NCBI GenBank assembly: GCA_041686355.1
Contig: JAWLDZ010000058.1
Location: forward strand, 1-14,860
Origin: DSBN01 sp041686355
Lineage (GTDB): Bacteria; Spirochaetota; Spirochaetia; DSM-16054; Sediminispirochaetaceae
Length of the DNA stretch: 14,860 nucleotides
Direction of reading: 5' to 3'
The position numbers and the translations under genes are program-made. The number at the start of each line of letters is the position of its first letter. The stretch's first letter is position 1. The notes under the pieces were generated by a model. The model searched no databases, was not told where the DNA came from, and saw nothing but the letters and a program-made list of their open reading frames with translations. Below are positions 13,241-14,860 of the stretch, in pieces.

Positions 13241-14703
13241 GTACACAGTTAAAAAACAAGCTGATTTTCGAGCGTTCCCGTGAGGGACGCCGCGGCTTTC
13301 GGGTTCCGGATCTCGATGTTCCGGCGCGAAAGCCCGAGGAGATGGTCGATAAAAAGTATCTGCGGGTGAACGAAACCGTCCTGCCCGAGGTATCCGAGGT
13401 AGATGTGATTCGCCACTATACCCGGCTGTCACAGAAGAACTACTGTGTTGACCTCGGCTTCTACCCCCTGGGCAGCTGTACTATGAAGTATAATCCCAAG
13501 ATCAACGAAGTGACCGCCGCGCTGCCCGGTTTTGCCGGAATGCACCCGCTGCAGCCGCAGAAAACGGCCCAGGGAATTTTGGAGCTGATGTACGACCTTA
13601 CTGAACGACTGTGCGAGGTGACCGGTATGAGCTGGGGAACCCTGCAGCCCTTCGCCGGTGCCCATGGCGAGTTCACGGGTATGAAGTTTTTTAAGTCTTA
13701 CTTTAAAAAGCGCGGCGATTTCGGACGGACCAAGGTGCTGGTACCGGATTCGGCCCATGGCACCAACCCCGCTTCGGCACATATTTCGGGTTTTGATGTG
13801 GTGGAAGTAAAGTCCAACGAAAAGGGAATGGTATCGGTGGAGGATCTAAAACAGCACCTCGACGAAAACCTGGCCGGTATCATGCTGACCAACCCCAATA
13901 CCCTCGGCCTGTACGAAGAAGATATCGGCGAAATCGCCGAACTGGTACACGAGGCCGGCGGCCTGCTGTACTACGACGGGGCCAACCTGAATGCAATTAT
14001 GGGCAAAAGCCGCCCCGGGGATATGGGCTTTGATGTAGTACACCTAAACCTGCACAAAACCTTCTCTACCCCCCACGGCGGTGGAGGTCCGGGCAGCGGA
14101 GCTGTGATGGTCAATAAAAAGCTGGAGCCCTTTCTCCCGGCCCCGACGGTCCGCAAAAGGGGCAGCGAGTACTATCTGGACCATGATATTCCCGACACTA
14201 TGGGCCGTATCTCCGGTTTCTACGGAAATATCGCGGTTCTGGTGCGGGCCTACACCTACATCCTTACCATGGGCTACGACGGTCTGAAGCGCGCCTCCGA
14301 GTTGGCGGTATTGAATGCCAACTATCTGAAGGAGAAGCTGAAGGGGCGCTACTTTCTGCCCTACGACCGGGTGTGTAAGCACGAGTTTGTCCTGTCCGCC
14401 CAAAAGATGAAGGATGCCTACGGCGTCAACGGCACGGATGTGGCGAAGGCCCTGCTTGAGTTTGGTATCCACGCTCCGACGGTCTATTTTCCATTGATTG
14501 TACATGAGGCGATGATGTTCGAGCCCACCGAGACCGAGTCGCGGGAGTCGCTCGATAACTTTATCGAGGTGATGCACGAGATAGCCGATTTGGCGGAAAA
14601 AGACCCGGATAAGCTGCACGAAATGCCCACGAGCACTCCGGTGCGCCGGGTCGATCAGGTGCAGGCCGCAAAGCATCCGGTTGTGCGCTGGCAGCCGGAA
14701 TAG
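13237..14703 (+). CDS. gcvPB: Glycine dehydrogenase (decarboxylating) subunit 2, PLP-binding
   Basis: A 488-residue beta subunit of the P protein. With subunit 1 it decarboxylates glycine and loads the remaining aminomethyl group onto lipoyl-GcvH. The PLP Schiff-base lysine is K274 in HLNLHKTFSTPHGGGGPGSG (269-288), followed by the glycine-rich loop. Other family blocks are YPLGSCTMKYNPKINE (76-91), QPFAGAHGEFTGM (137-149), DSAHGTNPASAH (171-182) and YYDGANLNAIMG (245-256). Full length and intact. The ATG overlaps the gcvPA stop by 4 nt, with AAAGGGGG upstream. The codons look more G+C rich than in the first half of the window, but the homology is ordinary and nothing suggests recent transfer. 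It is the last gene before a strong terminator. Confidence 0.97.
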   Translation: MSTQLKNKLIFERSREGRRGFRVPDLDVPARKPEEMVDKKYLRVNETVLPEVSEVDVIRHYTRLSQKNYCVDLGFYPLGSCTMKYNPKINEVTAALPGFAGMHPLQPQKTAQGILELMYDLTERLCEVTGMSWGTLQPFAGAHGEFTGMKFFKSYFKKRGDFGRTKVLVPDSAHGTNPASAHISGFDVVEVKSNEKGMVSVEDLKQHLDENLAGIMLTNPNTLGLYEEDIGEIAELVHEAGGLLYYDGANLNAIMGKSRPGDMGFDVVHLNLHKTFSTPHGGGGPGSGAVMVNKKLEPFLPAPTVRKRGSEYYLDHDIPDTMGRISGFYGNIAVLVRAYTYILTMGYDGLKRASELAVLNANYLKEKLKGRYFLPYDRVCKHEFVLSAQKMKDAYGVNGTDVAKALLEFGIHAPTVYFPLIVHEAMMFEPTETESRESLDNFIEVMHEIADLAEKDPDKLHEMPTSTPVRRVDQVQAAKHPVVRWQPE

Positions 14704-14767
14704 AACCGCCTGAATAAGCCAAACGGCATAGCAGCCGGACGAATAAAAAAAAGAAAAGTAAAAGCAG

Positions 14768-14809
14768 CAGGCGCGGAGGCCCTTAGGGAACCGCGCCTGT
14801 TTTATTTTG
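14768..14809 (+). terminator. Intrinsic terminator of the gcv operon
   Basis: A perfect 9-bp stem CAGGCGCGG (14768-14776) and CCGCGCCTG (14791-14799) encloses a 14-nt loop that can form its own CCC/GGG mini-stem, followed by TTTTATTTT. It lies 65 nt after gcvPB. No gene is visible from here to the window's right edge. Confidence 0.9.
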
Positions 14810-14860
14810 AGCTGTTCTATTTGAATCGTTTTATTTGAGCCTTTTTTTCTGAGTTCCCCA

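Noticed and set aside
14044..14676. 210-codon minus-strand open frame opposite gcvPB
   Set aside because: It is antisense to a certain gene; the G+C-rich codons of gcvPB leave the opposite strand open by chance.
14810..14860. Repeat of TTTTATTTGAGC-like words after the gcv terminator
   Set aside because: Two short T-rich near-copies at the window edge are within chance expectation; no gene or element is visible.
1..14860. CRISPR array, insertion sequence, prophage, tRNA or rRNA
   Set aside because: No spaced repeats, transposase-like products, terminal repeats or tRNA cloverleaf sequences were seen on either strand.

Overview
The window is about 14.9 kb of bacterial chromosome. It is dense with genes, has moderate G+C, and carries Shine-Dalgarno sequences ahead of nearly every gene. 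I see no phage, transposon, CRISPR, tRNA or rRNA. The contents suggest an anaerobic or facultative, motile bacterium: a class I (anaerobe-type) hybrid cluster protein with a divergent Crp/Fnr regulator, a membrane chemoreceptor, an alanine racemase / alanine dehydrogenase / sodium-alanine symporter group, and a split two-subunit glycine decarboxylase. A spirochaete or a Bacillota-like anaerobe would fit. This is a weak inference and the sequence does not settle it.

Layout. Positions 1-1908 (minus) hold a methyl-accepting chemotaxis protein cut by the left edge. Positions 2095-2433 (minus) hold a CsaA-like tRNA-binding-fold protein. Diverging from it are a short membrane HisKA_2 histidine kinase (2501-3409) and a small GNAT-fold protein (3447-3734). 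The GNAT gene meets the convergent hcp gene (3731-5362, minus) with overlapping stop codons. hcp is divergent from a Crp/Fnr regulator (5468-6154), and a perfect 16-bp palindrome lies between them. A 62-residue protein of unknown function (6181-6369, minus) is divergent from alr (6512-7714). ald (7935-9038) and the sodium:alanine symporter gene (9213-10589) follow and end at a strong terminator. An unrecognised 180-residue protein (10691-11233, minus) is divergent from gcvH-gcvPA-gcvPB (11482-14703), which also ends at a strong terminator.

How the genes fit together. The regulator and hcp form a self-contained nitrosative-stress unit of the HcpR-hcp type. The palindrome is placed to activate hcp and to shut down the regulator's own promoter. 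The symporter, racemase and alanine dehydrogenase can take up alanine, interconvert D- and L-alanine, and deaminate L-alanine to pyruvate, ammonia and NADH. The gcv operon supplies the H and P proteins of glycine cleavage; gcvT and the lipoamide dehydrogenase gene are not in the window. Several sigma-70-type promoters with 17-bp spacers can be read directly (alr, ald, gcvH and the 180-residue gene).

I did not find a convincing new multi-gene system. The most informative non-coding signals are the hcp/hcpR palindrome, the inverted repeat ahead of ald, the odd ald-symporter leader with two orphan Shine-Dalgarno sequences, and an 11-nt promoter sequence shared by alr and the unknown 180-residue gene. 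No gene-free stretch exceeds 300 bases.
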